Assembly: GCA_016124795.1 (NCBI GenBank)
Contig: WGNB01000042.1
Location: forward strand, 29,113-93,112
Origin: Rhodopseudomonas sp.
GTDB taxonomy: Bacteria > Pseudomonadota > Alphaproteobacteria > Rhizobiales > Xanthobacteraceae
DNA length: 64,000 nucleotides
Direction: 5' to 3'
Part shown: positions 17,561 through 30,338 of the stretch, in pieces
Layout: each line of letters opens with the position of its first letter
How positions within the stretch are numbered: the first letter of the stretch is position 1
Translations under genes and position numbers: made by a program
The notes under the pieces: model-generated
Databases searched by the model: none
What the model was told of the DNA's origin: nothing
What the model saw: the letters and a program-made list of their open reading frames with translations, nothing else

Positions 17561-18910
17561 TCACACCACCATCATCACCGGATTTTCAATCAGCTTCTTG
17601 AAGGCGCCGATCAGTTCGGCGCCCAGCGCGCCGTCGATGGCGCGGTGATCGCAGGACAATGTCACGCTCATGATCGTCGCCGGCACGATGACGCCGTTGC
17701 GCACCACCGCCCGCTCCTCGCCGGCGCCGACCGCCAGGATCGACGACTGCGGCGGGTTGATGACGGCGGTGAAGTCCTTGATGCCGTACATGCCCAGGTT
17801 AGACACCGAGGTGGTGCCGCCCTGATACTCGTGCGGCTTTAGTTTCTTGGCCTTGGCGCGGCCGGCCAGCTCTTTCATCTCGTTGGAGATTGCCGACAGC
17901 GATTTCAGTTCGGCATTGCGAATGATCGGCGTGATCAGGCCGAACGGCAGCGCGACGGCAACGCCGATGTCCGAATGCTGGTGCTTGAGCATCGCGGCTT
18001 CGGTCCACGACACATTGGCTTCCGGAATCTTCTGCAAGGCCAGCGCCATCGCCTTGATGACGAAGTCGTTGACCGACAGCTTGTAGAGCGGCTTGCCGTC
18101 CTTGTCCTTGCCGGCCGCGGCATTGATATCCTCGCGGGCGGCGGTGAGCTTGCCGAGATCGCAATCGACCGTGAGATAGAAGGTCGGCATCGAATTGGTC
18201 GCGGCGGTGAGCCGCTGCGCAATGGTCCGGCGCATGCCGTCATGCGGCACCGACTCGTAGGAGCCTTCTTCGTAGAGCCCGAGAATTTGCGCGTCCGTCA
18301 TGGCCGGCGCTGCGGTGCCTGCGGCGGTTGCCGTGCTGGCCGGAGCCGCCTTGAGTCCCTTGCCCGCTTTGGCGTCATCAATGTCGCGGGCGATGACTCG
18401 GCCGTGCGGACCGGTGCCCGCGACACGGCCAAGATCGATGCCGGCTTCCTTGGCGAGACGTTTGGCCAGCGGCGACGCGAAGATGCGGCCACCCGCCGGA
18501 GCGGCGGCCGGCTTGGCGGCGGGCGAAGCGGCGGCAGGTGCGGCAGGTGCGGCCTTTGCCGGTTCGGCCTTGGGCGGCTCGACTTTTGTCGTCTCGGTTT
18601 TGGCCGCTTCGGCTTTCGGTGCGGCCGGTGCGCTCGCCGCGCTCGACGCCGCCGATTTAACATCCTCGCCATCGGCCACCATCACGGCGATTACCGAGTT
18701 GACGGCGACATCTTGCGTGCCTTCCGGGATAATGATTTTCGCCAGCACGCCCTCGTCGACGGCCTCGTATTCCATCGTCGCCTTGTCGGTTTCGATCTCG
18801 GCAAGAACGTCGCCCGACTTGATGGCGTCGCCTTCCTTTTTAAGCCACTTGGCGAGGTTGCCCTTCTCCATCGTGGGCGACAGCGCGGGCATGAGAATGT
18901 TGGTGGCCAT
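17561..18910 (-). CDS. pdhC: Pyruvate dehydrogenase E2 (acetyltransferase)
   Basis: The core subunit that carries acetyl groups on lipoate and transfers them to CoA. 449 aa. Lipoyl domain at residues 1-80 with lipoyl-Lys43 in ETDKATME; Ala/Pro/Lys-rich linker at about 85-155; E1/E3-binding domain near 160-200 ([17 protein letters not shown]); catalytic domain to the end with the active-site motif [10 protein letters not shown]. Its first 48 residues are almost identical to those of PdhB. It starts 12 nt after pdhB. Confidence 0.97.
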   Translation of the reverse strand: MATNILMPALSPTMEKGNLAKWLKKEGDAIKSGDVLAEIETDKATMEYEAVDEGVLAKIIIPEGTQDVAVNSVIAVMVADGEDVKSAASSAASAPAAPKAEAAKTETTKVEPPKAEPAKAAPAAPAAASPAAKPAAAPAGGRIFASPLAKRLAKEAGIDLGRVAGTGPHGRVIARDIDDAKAGKGLKAAPASTATAAGTAAPAMTDAQILGLYEEGSYESVPHDGMRRTIAQRLTAATNSMPTFYLTVDCDLGKLTAAREDINAAAGKDKDGKPLYKLSVNDFVIKAMALALQKIPEANVSWTEAAMLKHQHSDIGVAVALPFGLITPIIRNAELKSLSAISNEMKELAGRAKAKKLKPHEYQGGTTSVSNLGMYGIKDFTAVINPPQSSILAVGAGEERAVVRNGVIVPATIMSVTLSCDHRAIDGALGAELIGAFKKLIENPVMMVV

Positions 18911-18922
18911 GATGCTTAAACC

Positions 18923-20323
18923 CTAGCGGTAACAGACAGCTTTGGCAGCCGCGACGACTTCGGCGGCCGAGGGCAAAGCGAGCTTTTCGAGATTGGCCGC
19001 ATAAGGCATCGGCACGTCCTTGCCCGACACGCGCAATACCGGCGCGTCGAGATAATCGAAGGCGTGCTCCATGATCCGGGCGGCGACTTCGGCGCCGACG
19101 CCGGATTGCTGCCAGCCTTCTTCCACCGTCACAGCGCGGCCCGTCTTCTTGACCGATGCAATAATGGTGTCGGTGTCCATCGGCTTCAAGGTGCGCAGAT
19201 CGATGACCTCGGCGTCGATGCCCTCCTTCGCCAGTTCCTCGGCGGCTTCCAGCGAGTAGCGCATGCCCATCGACCACGACACGATGGTGACGTCCTTGCC
19301 GGCGCGCGCGATCCGCGCCTTGCCGATCGGCAGCACGAAGTCGTCGAGCTTGGGCACCGGCCCGCTCTGGCCATAGAGGATTTCGTTTTCGAGGAAGATG
19401 ACCGGATTGGGATCGCGGATCGCGGCCTTCAACAGACCCTTGGCATCGGCCGCGTTCGACGGCGTGACGACCTTGAGGCCCGGTACGCTCGAATACCACG
19501 CCGAATAATCCTGGCTATGCTGGGCGGCCACGCGCGCAGCCGCGCCGTTCGGGCCACGGAATACGATATGGCAACCCATCTGGCCGCCTGACATGTAGAG
19601 CGTCTTGGCCGCCGAGTTGATGATCTGGTCCATCGCCTGCATGGCGAAGTTGAAGGTCATGAATTCGACGATGGGCTTCAAGCCCGCGAGCGCCGCGCCG
19701 ACGCCGAGGCCGGCAAAGCCGTGCTCGGTGATCGGCGTATCGATGACGCGCTTGTCGCCGAATTCCTGCAGCAAGCCCTGGGTCACTTTATAGGCGCCCT
19801 GATATTCCGCGACTTCCTCGCCCATTACGAAGACGTCGGCGTCGGCGCGCATCTCCTCGGCCATCGCATCGCGCAAGGCTTCGCGCATGGTCATCGTGAC
19901 CATCTCTGTACCTTCGGGGATGTCGGGGTCTGAAGCGGCCTGGTTGGCGGGAGCTTCGGGGGCAGTCTGGGGGGCAGTCGGGGCAGCAAGTTCGGTTTTT
20001 ACGTCAGCTTTGGGTTCGGCTTTGGCCTCTACCGGTTTCGGTGCGGCGGCCTTGGCCGTGCCGATGGCCGAGGCGTCTTCGCCGTCGGCCAGAATGACGG
20101 CAATCGGTGTGTTGACCGCGACGTCCTGACTGCCCTCGGCGACAAGGATCTTGCCGAGCGTGCCTTCGTCGGCGGCTTCGACTTCCATCGTCGCCTTGTC
20201 GGTTTCGATTTCGGCGATGATGTCGCCGGACTTGATGCTATCGCCCTCCTTCTTCAGCCACTTGGCAAGGTTGCCCTTTTCCATCGTCGGCGAAAGCGCG
20301 GGCATGAGAATGTCGGTCGGCAT
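18923..20323 (-). CDS. pdhB: Pyruvate dehydrogenase E1 beta with lipoyl domain
   Basis: The beta subunit of the thiamine-dependent pyruvate decarboxylase. 466 aa instead of about 330, because a lipoyl domain (residues 1-80, lipoyl-Lys43 in ETDKATME) and an Ala/Pro-rich linker (85-135) precede the E1-beta core, which starts near 140 ([20 protein letters not shown]). The C-terminal transketolase-type domain includes [13 protein letters not shown]. This fusion is known in Rhizobiales such as Sinorhizobium. The lipoyl part looks copied from the E2 gene. Confidence 0.96.
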   Translation of the reverse strand: MPTDILMPALSPTMEKGNLAKWLKKEGDSIKSGDIIAEIETDKATMEVEAADEGTLGKILVAEGSQDVAVNTPIAVILADGEDASAIGTAKAAAPKPVEAKAEPKADVKTELAAPTAPQTAPEAPANQAASDPDIPEGTEMVTMTMREALRDAMAEEMRADADVFVMGEEVAEYQGAYKVTQGLLQEFGDKRVIDTPITEHGFAGLGVGAALAGLKPIVEFMTFNFAMQAMDQIINSAAKTLYMSGGQMGCHIVFRGPNGAAARVAAQHSQDYSAWYSSVPGLKVVTPSNAADAKGLLKAAIRDPNPVIFLENEILYGQSGPVPKLDDFVLPIGKARIARAGKDVTIVSWSMGMRYSLEAAEELAKEGIDAEVIDLRTLKPMDTDTIIASVKKTGRAVTVEEGWQQSGVGAEVAARIMEHAFDYLDAPVLRVSGKDVPMPYAANLEKLALPSAAEVVAAAKAVCYR

Positions 20324-20364
20324 GGGCGCTACTGTTTCCTAACAAGTCTCGTCTTGGCGCATAT

Positions 20365-20398
20365 CCGGTCGTCGGACCGGCGGTCCCCGTTCGGGACC
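20365..20398 (-). promoter_or_regulatory. Two tandem hairpins in pdhA-pdhB spacer
   Basis: CCGGTC-GTCG-GACCGG (20365-20380) and GGTCCC-CGTTC-GGGACC (20382-20398) lie back to back in the 81-nt gap between pdhA and pdhB. No T-run follows. The arrangement mirrors the pair between pdhC and lpdA. Confidence 0.45.
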
Positions 20399-20404
20399 GT
20401 GCGG

Positions 20405-21457
20405 CTAGCGGTAGATCTCGGTGTAAAGCTCGGACACATCCGGCTCGGGATCGTGGGTTGCGAATTCGGCGGCCTGATTGACGTAGTCGCGAACCTTCGC
20501 GTCGATCTTCTTCAGGTCGTCTTCGGTCGCGAACTTCTTGTCGAGAATGCGCGCGCGCGCCATGTCGATCGGGTCGTGGGTGGTGCGGACCTTGTCGACT
20601 TCCTCGCGGGTCCGGTACTTGGCCGGGTCCGACATCGAATGGCCGCGATAGCGATAGGTCAGCATTTCCAGAATGTAAGGACCGTGACCGCCGCGGCACC
20701 AGGCGACCGCCTTGTCGGCGGCGGCCTTGACCGCGCGCACGTCCATGCCGTCGACCTGCTCGCCGGGAATCTTGAACGAAACGCCGCGCCGCGACAGGTT
20801 GGTTTCGGCTGACGACCGCGTCGAGGCGGTGCCCATGGCGTAGCGGTTATTCTCGATCACGTAGATGACCGGCAGCTTCCACAGCTCGGCCATGTTGAAG
20901 CTCTCGTAAACCTGACCCTGGTTGGCCGCGCCGTCGCCAAAATAAGCGACCGCGACATGATCGTCACCGCGATAACGGTTGGCGAAGGCCAAGCCGGTGC
21001 CGAGCGAAACCTGCGCGCCGACGATGCCATGCCCGCCGTAGAAGCCCTTCTCCTTCGAGAACATATGCATCGAGCCGCCCTTGCCCTTGGAATAGCCATG
21101 GGCGCGGCCGGTCAATTCCGCCATCACGCCCTTGGCTTCCATGCCGCAGGCGATCATGTGGCCGTGATCGCGATAACCGGTGATGACCTGGTCGCCGTCC
21201 TTCAGCGCCATCTGCATGCCGACCACGACCGCTTCCTGGCCAATGTAGAGATGGCAGAAGCCGCCGATCAGGCCCATGCCATACATCTGGCCAGCCTTCT
21301 CCTCGAAGCGCCGGATCGTCAGCATCGTTTCGTAAGCCGACAGGTCCTGGGCCTTGTCGAACTCGACGGGCGTGCCCGCGGCGAATGATTCGACGGCGTC
21401 GCCGGCTGACGGCACTTCGGTTTTAGTGGCAGTGGGTTTGGACTGAACGGCCGCCAT
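20405..21457 (-). CDS. pdhA: Pyruvate dehydrogenase E1 alpha
   Basis: The alpha subunit that binds thiamine diphosphate and decarboxylates pyruvate. 350 aa. The thiamine motif is FGDGAANQGQVYESFNMA, followed by the phosphorylation-loop-like TYRYRGHSMSDP. The first ~30 residues are a low-complexity extension. It is the first gene of the pdhA-pdhB-pdhC-lpdA run. GGGAG lies 7 nt before the ATG. A 319-nt gap upstream probably holds its promoter. Confidence 0.97.
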   Translation of the reverse strand: MAAVQSKPTATKTEVPSAGDAVESFAAGTPVEFDKAQDLSAYETMLTIRRFEEKAGQMYGMGLIGGFCHLYIGQEAVVVGMQMALKDGDQVITGYRDHGHMIACGMEAKGVMAELTGRAHGYSKGKGGSMHMFSKEKGFYGGHGIVGAQVSLGTGLAFANRYRGDDHVAVAYFGDGAANQGQVYESFNMAELWKLPVIYVIENNRYAMGTASTRSSAETNLSRRGVSFKIPGEQVDGMDVRAVKAAADKAVAWCRGGHGPYILEMLTYRYRGHSMSDPAKYRTREEVDKVRTTHDPIDMARARILDKKFATEDDLKKIDAKVRDYVNQAAEFATHDPEPDVSELYTEIYR

Positions 21458-21776
21458 GGGCGCTCCCTAGACTTCTTGCTCGACGCTTATGCTCGGAAGG
21501 TAATTGGGCTCGAATATTATGACCCGGCGCGCCGGGCGGTAAACCGTCTCTAACATTTTGCCTGCGCACGATCTTTTCGAATAAAGGCGTCCGCAAGCCG
21601 CAATCGTGCGCAGACCGTTTCTTTCGCACTGCGAAGAGCGCCCGAGGGCGCAAACGGCGACGCAACCGACGTCCCATAGCGTAATTCAGGCAGGGGCGGA
21701 AGCGCGCGGCGGTCTGGCTGCCGTGCGGCTGGCGGCCTTCTAAAGTCCGCCGCCGGTTATTGAATGGGCCGGCCGG
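21458..21776. promoter_or_regulatory. pdhA upstream region with 11-bp inverted repeat
   Basis: This 319-nt gap between ftsB and pdhA contains a perfect 11-bp inverted repeat, CTGCGCACGAT at 21562-21572 and ATCGTGCGCAG at 21603-21613, with a 30-nt spacer. It lies 105-156 nt before the pdhA ATG, in the right place for an operator of the PDH operon. I see no convincing promoter hexamers and no reading frame I trust here. Confidence 0.45.
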
Positions 21777-22094
21777 TTAGCGCGGTGCGAGCAGAAGAAC
21801 CACGTCGCGCGGATCGCTATAGCCGAGCAAGGCGCGAGCGCGTTCGTCCAGCATGTCGGGGTCGATCTTGTCGGAGCGCAGCAAGGCGACCCGCCGCTCC
21901 CAGGTCGTGCGTTCGGCCTTGATGGTCTTGAGCTGCGCCTGCATCAGCGCAAGCTGCTGGTCGAGGTCGGCCTGAGCGCGCAAGCCATGATTGCCGGTGA
22001 ACGCATTCACGGCGAAATAGCCGATGAAGGCGGCGGCGAAGATATAAAGACCGATGGCGGTCAAAATAGCATGGCGGCGGCGGTGAGAGACCAT
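21777..22094 (-). CDS. ftsB: FtsB-like septum formation protein
   Basis: A 105-aa bitopic cell-division protein of the FtsB/DivIC family. A short basic N-terminus (MVSHRRRH) is followed by one transmembrane helix (residues 9-29), then a coiled-coil (about 35-70, LDQQLALMQAQLKTIKAERT) and a C-terminal segment DMLDERARALLGY typical of the family. It would link the divisome scaffold in the periplasm. Its place between eno and pdhA matches other alphaproteobacteria. Confidence 0.88.
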   Translation of the reverse strand: MVSHRRRHAILTAIGLYIFAAAFIGYFAVNAFTGNHGLRAQADLDQQLALMQAQLKTIKAERTTWERRVALLRSDKIDPDMLDERARALLGYSDPRDVVLLLAPR

Positions 22095-22151
22095 TTCGAC
22101 ATCAGGCCACAGCGGCCGTTAAGGTGTCTTTAATGACGACCGGGTTCCATG

Positions 22152-22179
22152 AAAAAGGGGCGGCAAAAACTGCCGCCCC
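22152..22179 (-). terminator. Rho-independent terminator of eno
   Basis: Read on the minus strand: a 9-bp stem (GGGGCGGCA/TGCCGCCCC) with loop GTTTT, followed by five T residues (22156-22152). It lies 28 nt after the eno stop and before ftsB. Confidence 0.85.
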
Positions 22180-22207
22180 GCTCTAACCCGAAATCAGCGC
22201 GCCAAAT

Positions 22208-23562
<1,355 letters not shown>

Positions 23563-23672
23563 GGGTCGTTTGGTTGTATCGGAGCGATATCGGATTCGTT
23601 CCGCAACGCTCCCGGTATCGTCCCGCACGTCTGGTACTTGACCCGGCCGCCGTGTCGCGGCAATGACACGAA

Positions 23673-24149
23673 ATGGCGAAAAAATCGAAAGTCAGGACCG
23701 GGCAGCCCGCCCTGCAACTCGGTCGTCCGGTCCCGCAGGCCGCCTCGCCCGAGGCGGCGGTGCTCGACCGCGTGCCCAATCCGCACGCCGATACCCATTA
23801 CGTCGCCCGGTTCACCGCGCCGGAATTCACCACCTTGTGCCCGATTACCGGCCAGCCGGACTTCGCGCATCTGGTGATCGATTATGTGCCGGACAAATAC
23901 CTGGTCGAATCGAAGTCTCTGAAAATCTATCTCGCCTCGTTCCGCAATCACGGCGCTTTCCACGAGGGCTGCACCGTCGATATCGGCAAGCGGCTGAACG
24001 CGCTGCTCAAGCCGAAGTGGCTGCGGATCGGCGGTTACTGGTATCCGCGCGGCGGCATACCGATCGACGTCTTCTGGCAGGTCGGCACCTTGCCCAAGGG
24101 CACCTGGGTGCCGGATCAGGGCGTGGCGCCCTATCGCGGCCGCGGCTAA
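23673..24149 (+). CDS. queF: NADPH-dependent preQ0 reductase
   Basis: Reduces 7-cyano-7-deazaguanine (preQ0) to preQ1 in queuosine tRNA modification. 158 aa, short YkvM-type QueF. The active site shows Cys56 and Asp63 in [14 protein letters not shown], the substrate-binding [11 protein letters not shown], and the FHEGC motif. It is divergent from eno, and its 3' end overlaps the convergent MFS gene by 4 nt. Confidence 0.96.
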   Translation: MAKKSKVRTGQPALQLGRPVPQAASPEAAVLDRVPNPHADTHYVARFTAPEFTTLCPITGQPDFAHLVIDYVPDKYLVESKSLKIYLASFRNHGAFHEGCTVDIGKRLNALLKPKWLRIGGYWYPRGGIPIDVFWQVGTLPKGTWVPDQGVAPYRGRG

Positions 24150-25309
24150 ACCGGCTTTGTTGCCGGACGGCGCAGGTAATGCGCCACGATCAATCCGTTG
24201 ACGATCAACAACGCGCCGCCGGTAAAGATGACTGGCGAAGCGCCGGCCCAGTCGAAGCCGACTTTGTAGATCGCCGGACCCGCGGCCTGGCCCAGAAAAA
24301 AGAAGAACGAGTGCAAGGCCATTGCCGAGCCGCGCGCTTCCGGGGCCAGTTCGCTGGCATAGATCTGAATGACCGCGTGCATCATGTAGAAGCCGAGGCC
24401 GAGGATCGCGAAGTCGACGACGTCGGCGGGCCACGGCAACCGTAGGCCAATGAAAGCGACGGTGAGGCCCATGACGACACCACCGATACGCATCATCCAG
24501 GTTTCGCCGAAGGTGCGCAGCAGCCAGCTGACGCGCAGGCTGTAGGCGACGCCGCCGATCGCGAAGCCGCCGATCACCAGCCCCGGTATCGATGCCCGCA
24601 CCTCGCCCATGTCGTGAAACAGTGCGGCGAGATGGGGAAACACGCCATACATCAGCGAGCCTTCGACGAAGACGGCGCCGAAGCAGAACTTCGCCAATCG
24701 GTTCGAGAAGATCGCCTTGTAGCCGGCATTCGCCGAACCGAGATCGAAGCCGCGGCCGCGGCTGCCGACGCCATGCAGGCCGGGGATTGCAAAGGCCAGG
24801 ATCAGGAAGCCGACGATCGCCATGGTCGTGAACACGGCACGCCATCCCAATAAATCGCCGATGAAGCCGGAACTGGTGGCGCCGAGCAGATTGCCGCTCA
24901 TGATGGCGAACAGAAGCCGGCCCATCGCCACCTGGCGGGCGTTGAACGGCACGAGATCGCCGACCATTGCAAAGGCAATCGGCACCAGTCCGCCGGCGGC
25001 GATGCCGGCCAGCATGCGTGTGATCATCATCAGCGGAAAGGTCTGCGCCAAAGCGCCGGCAACGGTTGCCACCGCCAGGAGCGCCAGACAAATCAGCATC
25101 AGCCGCGCCTTGTTGAACATATCGGCGAGCGCACCAAGCAGCGGCTGGACGATGGCAAACGGCAAGGCGAAGGCGGTGGATAGCAAGGCGGCCGTGGCGG
25201 GATCGGTGCCGAGACTATGCGCGATCTGCGGCACGATGGGATCGATCGAGCGCGAGAACAGCGAACTCGCGAAAACAATAAGAGCAATAACGGTCAGAAT
25301 ACGGTTCAT
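24146..25309 (-). CDS. MFS transporter
   Basis: A 387-aa, 12-helix major facilitator protein. The first helix has the [13 protein letters not shown] motif, and loop 2-3 has [11 protein letters not shown], which fits the MFS signature. It resembles DHA1-type exporters; the substrate is not predictable. I chose the ATG at 25309, since the longer frame starts with TTG at 25315. No strong ribosome binding site is visible. It lies between queF and kdsA on the strand of kdsA. Confidence 0.83.
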   Translation of the reverse strand: MNRILTVIALIVFASSLFSRSIDPIVPQIAHSLGTDPATAALLSTAFALPFAIVQPLLGALADMFNKARLMLICLALLAVATVAGALAQTFPLMMITRMLAGIAAGGLVPIAFAMVGDLVPFNARQVAMGRLLFAIMSGNLLGATSSGFIGDLLGWRAVFTTMAIVGFLILAFAIPGLHGVGSRGRGFDLGSANAGYKAIFSNRLAKFCFGAVFVEGSLMYGVFPHLAALFHDMGEVRASIPGLVIGGFAIGGVAYSLRVSWLLRTFGETWMMRIGGVVMGLTVAFIGLRLPWPADVVDFAILGLGFYMMHAVIQIYASELAPEARGSAMALHSFFFFLGQAAGPAIYKVGFDWAGASPVIFTGGALLIVNGLIVAHYLRRPATKPV

Positions 25310-25372
25310 CGACAAATATGACTTTAATTGATCGGCGCCGCCGGCAACGGTCCGGAAGCGGCACGGGACCGG

Positions 25373-26227
25373 TCAGGCCTTGGCCAGCCGGTCGAAGGCC
25401 ATCAAATTACGCAGCAAGGATTCCATGTCCCTGAGCGGCATCATGTTCGGTCCATCGGACGGCGCATGGTCCGGGTCCTGATGGGTCTCGATGAATACGC
25501 CAGCGACGCCGACGGCAACGGCGGCGCGCGCCAGAACTGGAACAAACTCCCGTTCCCCGCCCGACGATGTCCCCTGCCCGCCCGGCTGCTGCACCGAATG
25601 GGTGGCATCGAAGATTACCGGCGCACCGGTACGCTGCATGACCGGCAACGACCGCATGTCGGAGACCAGCGTGTTGTAACCGAAGGATGCGCCGCGCTCG
25701 GTCAGCAGCACGTCGCCGTTGCCGGCGCCAGTCAGCTTGGCGACCACGTTTTTCATGTCCCAGGGCGCCAGGAATTGCCCCTTTTTGACATTGACGACCT
25801 TGCCGGTTTTGGCCGCAGCCAGCAGCAGGTCGGTTTGGCGGCACAGGAACGCCGGGATCTGAAGAACATCGACCGCTTCGGCGGCACGGACGCATTGTTC
25901 GGTATCGTGGACGTCGGTCAGCACCGGCAGGCCGAGCGTTTCGCGAATCTCGGCAAAAATCGGCAGCGCCGCCTCCAGCCCGATACCTCGCGCGGCCTTG
26001 GCCGAGGTTCGGTTGGCCTTGTCGAATGAGGTTTTGTAGATCAGGCCGATGCCGAGCTTGCCGGCGATTTCCTTGAGCGCCGACGCCATTTCCAGCGCAT
26101 GCGCGCGGCTTTCGAGCTGGCAAGGCCCCGCGATCAACGCCAGCGGCAGGGCATTGCCGAAGCGCACCGAGCCGACCGCGACAACCGGATGCGGCGCGTC
26201 CGAAGGGGTATCAAGGCGTTGGTCCAA
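25373..26227 (-). CDS. kdsA: Kdo-8-phosphate synthase
   Basis: Condenses arabinose-5-phosphate with phosphoenolpyruvate to Kdo-8-P for the lipopolysaccharide inner core. 284 aa. Motifs [11 protein letters not shown] near residue 35, [11 protein letters not shown], and the C-terminal [17 protein letters not shown]. The Cys in AGPC is the mark of the metal-dependent class; E. coli-type KdsA has Asn there. The start appears to be TTG at 26227 with AGGAAAA upstream; no ATG is available nearby. Confidence 0.95.
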   Translation of the reverse strand: MDQRLDTPSDAPHPVVAVGSVRFGNALPLALIAGPCQLESRAHALEMASALKEIAGKLGIGLIYKTSFDKANRTSAKAARGIGLEAALPIFAEIRETLGLPVLTDVHDTEQCVRAAEAVDVLQIPAFLCRQTDLLLAAAKTGKVVNVKKGQFLAPWDMKNVVAKLTGAGNGDVLLTERGASFGYNTLVSDMRSLPVMQRTGAPVIFDATHSVQQPGGQGTSSGGEREFVPVLARAAVAVGVAGVFIETHQDPDHAPSDGPNMMPLRDMESLLRNLMAFDRLAKA

Positions 26228-26327
26228 GACAGTTTTCCTCGTGCGGGCGGACCATGAAGCGTGCGGGCTCCCCGGTCAATCGCATTCGAAAACGGGCACT
26301 TATGCAGAAATCGACCGGCATTGCCGG

Positions 26328-27242
26328 TCAGTCAAAGTCGGGCTCGAAAACAAGCGCCGCGCCGAAGGCCGGCACCGAAACCGCGCCGCTGTCGGCGTTG
26401 AGGACCGCGCCGCCACCGGGAGCCGGTAAGTCGCCGGCGGTGGCCAGCGTCAGGCCGGCCGAACGGACCGCGGCCTTAAGCGCCGCCATATCGTGCGATG
26501 CGAAACGCAATGCCGCCATCCGCGCGCCATCGCCCAGCGCCGGCGCGGCCAATCCGAAGCGGCGAGCGTATGCGCTCGGTGTCATGACGTCGATAGCGCC
26601 GCGCGGCAGGTCGATGCTGTAGCCGCCCTCGCCGGCCGGTTCGACCCGCCCGCCGCTGAAGGCGACCAGAAAGTCGAGATGGTTTTCCGGCCTTTCGGCG
26701 ACCAGCACAACGCCGGAAATCGCACTCACGCCATTGTCATGTCGTTGGAAAGCCGGGTTCCAGAAATTCTCCGGGAAATGCTGCTGACAGGTGGCAAAAT
26801 GAATATCGGGTGACAAAGGATCGGCGGCGAAGGACAGCGAGAAGCCGACCTTGACCGGTGCGCCGTCCGGCCTTTGGCCCTCGCGCTCGAAACGCATCGT
26901 GTCGGAGGCAGCGATATTGGCCGCACCATAGGCTGTCCTGTCGGCCATCGCATCGGCCGATTCCAGGATCAGCAGCGCCAATCCGTCATGGCGGGCGGCA
27001 AAGTCGCGCGCATAACCGGCGAACAAAGTCGAGAACCCGTCATCGCCCAGTTTGTCGGGCTCGACCAAGGTCAGAAGTTCGACGAAAAAGCCCGGCAGTT
27101 GCACGATGTGATTATGCGTGCCCCAAGGATGGCGATTGCGCGCGCCGACCGTAAAGCCGAGCTTCCGATAGAACGTGGCGGCGGCATCGAGGTCGCGCAC
27201 CGCGTGAACCGCGTGGTCGAGCCCATGCGCCAATGCCGTCAT
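26328..27242 (-). CDS. Glyoxalase-like (VOC superfamily) protein
   Basis: A 304-aa protein with two tandem vicinal-oxygen-chelate-like halves. The N-terminus HGLDHAVHAVRDLDAAATFY, then LGFTVGARNRHPWGTHNHIV, matches the glyoxalase-like family found in many proteobacteria. The second half begins near residue 165 (NGVSAISGVVLVAERP). Metal-binding His residues are plausible but I cannot assign the reaction. GGAGG directly touches the ATG, which is unusually tight spacing. Confidence 0.8.
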   Translation of the reverse strand: MTALAHGLDHAVHAVRDLDAAATFYRKLGFTVGARNRHPWGTHNHIVQLPGFFVELLTLVEPDKLGDDGFSTLFAGYARDFAARHDGLALLILESADAMADRTAYGAANIAASDTMRFEREGQRPDGAPVKVGFSLSFAADPLSPDIHFATCQQHFPENFWNPAFQRHDNGVSAISGVVLVAERPENHLDFLVAFSGGRVEPAGEGGYSIDLPRGAIDVMTPSAYARRFGLAAPALGDGARMAALRFASHDMAALKAAVRSAGLTLATAGDLPAPGGGAVLNADSGAVSVPAFGAALVFEPDFD

Positions 27243-27291
27243 CCTCCGCTGTCGCGTTGTGTCACGCGATTCCGACGGCCATCATGACAAA

Positions 27292-27349
27292 CTTTTCAGC
27301 AAAACGAAAATGGCTACGGCTCCGCGCTTCGCGGCGCGGAACCGTGGCC
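27292..27349 (-). terminator. Likely terminator of the small secreted-protein gene
   Basis: A 14-bp imperfect stem (7 perfect TCCGCGC/GCGCGGA pairs next to the loop, then ACGG/CCGT and GGC/GCC) spans 27312-27349. On the minus strand it is followed by the T-rich ATTTTCGTTTTG. It lies about 50 nt past the stop of the 67-aa gene and before the glyoxalase-like gene. Confidence 0.6.
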
Positions 27350-27400
27350 CGTCGTGTGCGGAGACAACCGTATTGACGCGTTCCGGTTATCGCCTGTGCA

Positions 27401-27604
27401 TCAGTGCTTGCGGTGACGCTTCTTGATGATCTTGACCTGCGGGGCGCAAGGGGCGACGTAGCCGAAATAGCCGTCGCTGCCGGTGGTCGAGATGTTGCAC
27501 ATGTTGCCCTGCTGCACCGGGCCGCCCTGAACATAGTTTTGTGCGCTGGCCGCGGTCACCGACAGGCCGGCGGCGAGAGCGGCGATGGTCAGAAGAATAC
27601 GCAT
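27401..27604 (-). CDS. Small secreted protein of unknown function
   Basis: A 67-aa precursor. A textbook signal peptide, MRILLTIAALAAGLSVTAASA, is followed by a mature part of about 46 residues with two cysteines (GNMCNIS and VAPCAPQ), Gly/Tyr-rich sequence between them, and a strongly basic tail KIIKKRHRKH. GAGGAAA lies 7 nt before the ATG, a better start than the long upstream ORF. A terminator hairpin follows, so it is probably a monocistronic gene. No family is recognised with certainty; similar small proteins with a basic tail occur in Bradyrhizobium relatives. Confidence 0.75.
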   Translation of the reverse strand: MRILLTIAALAAGLSVTAASAQNYVQGGPVQQGNMCNISTTGSDGYFGYVAPCAPQVKIIKKRHRKH

Positions 27605-28068
27605 GGTTGTTTCCTCAGTTGGGGTTCGTAACGATCCAATAAACGGGACGACAACCATCAACCCTGCATAAAGCCGGTGTATTCTTGCGGACCGGTGCAA
27701 TATCCGGTTCGTTAGCGTGACGATGCGCTTGAACGTCGTCGCATCAATGACATGCAGTAATTCTTCAACGATACCAGATGTCGCGAGGTTCACCTTCGAC
27801 GATAGGTGAAACGTAAACCGACCATATCGTTTCGGCATGTGACGCCGGCTCGATGCTGTGGCGGTTGCTTGCTTTACGCTGATTGAGTGGCGTTGCGGCG
27901 TCGGCGGCGCGTCATCATTGCAGCCGACGTCGGGCAGCTTTCATGCCGTCACGGCAACGCCGCCCGTTATTGATATAAATAAAGCGATCTTGTCATGGCG
28001 ACGCCGCGTCCCGCGTCGTGGCCGCGCGACGTTTAATCGAAGTCGATCGGGCGCTGCCGGTTCAGCCG
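27605..28068. other. 464-nt intergenic region, no gene seen
   Basis: The gap between pyrG and the small secreted-protein gene. The right part (27900-28068) has short frames with arginine-rich, low-quality translations that I do not trust. The part next to the small gene should hold its promoter. I see no tRNA-like fold and no clear operator. Confidence 0.5.
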
Positions 28069-29709
<1,641 letters not shown>

Positions 29710-29893
29710 CTAAGCCGGCCAGATCGATTCGACGAGCGCGAAAAGCGAAGGGGTGCCTTGCGCCTGTGTATCGATTCGATTTCGACTGTCATTTCCGTCG
29801 CTTGCATCGCGTTTATGAATCCGTGGAACGGCGCGCCGGCGACCGCCAAGGCAAGCATGGTGGCGCCAGGGGTAACCGGCCGACCTAATGCCG

Positions 29894-29915
29894 AAGGGCC
29901 GGTTTCCCGGCCCTT
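29894..29915 (-). terminator. Hairpin after secG
   Basis: A 9-bp stem AAGGGCCGG/CCGGCCCTT closed by a TTTC loop (GAAA on the minus strand, a stable tetraloop), 9 nt past the secG stop. No T-run follows on the minus strand, so it may be a weak or Rho-assisted terminator. The remaining gap to pyrG (29698-29893) shows nothing else. Confidence 0.5.
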
Positions 29916-29924
29916 GGTTGGTGG

Positions 29925-30338
29925 TTATTTCGATTGCGGAACCTGCGGTCCGGCCGGCGCCGCGGGGGCTGCCGGCGCGGCCGGTGGGCCGCCCTGCAAC
30001 TGCTTGAGCAGGCCGCCGCCTTCGCCGCCGCCGAGCGGCGGGGTCGAACCCGGCGCGGCCGGGGCGCTGATCGGGGCCGACGGACCGCTGCCGCCCAGGA
30101 TCGAGGTCGGTTTACGGCCCATGCCCGCCAGAATCGACAGAATCAGACTGGTGGCGAAGAACAGACCGGCCAGAATCGCGGTCGCCCGGGTCAGCACATT
30201 GCCGGCGCCACGGCTCGACATGAAGCTGCCGCCGCCGCCACCGATGCCCAGACCGCCGCCTTCCGAGCGCTGCAACAGCACCACGCCGATCAAAGCGAGC
30301 ACCAGCATCAGATGAATGACAATAATAACCTGCTGCAT
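29925..30338 (-). CDS. secG: Preprotein translocase subunit SecG
   Basis: A small subunit of the SecYEG protein export channel. 137 aa. Two transmembrane helices (residues 3-22 and 55-74) flank the loop LLQRSEGGGLGIGGGGG typical of SecG. The C-terminal ~60 residues are a Pro/Ala/Gly-rich tail ending in several PAAPAAPA-like repeats, longer than in E. coli SecG (110 aa) but common in Rhizobiales. It lies between tpiA and pyrG. Confidence 0.95.
   Translation of the reverse strand: MQQVIIVIHLMLVLALIGVVLLQRSEGGGLGIGGGGGSFMSSRGAGNVLTRATAILAGLFFATSLILSILAGMGRKPTSILGGSGPSAPISAPAAPGSTPPLGGGEGGGLLKQLQGGPPAAPAAPAAPAGPQVPQSK

Noticed and set aside
16009..17601. 530-aa open frame on the plus strand
   Set aside because: Fully antisense to lpdA, whose motifs are intact. 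The translation is arginine- and histidine-rich without domains.
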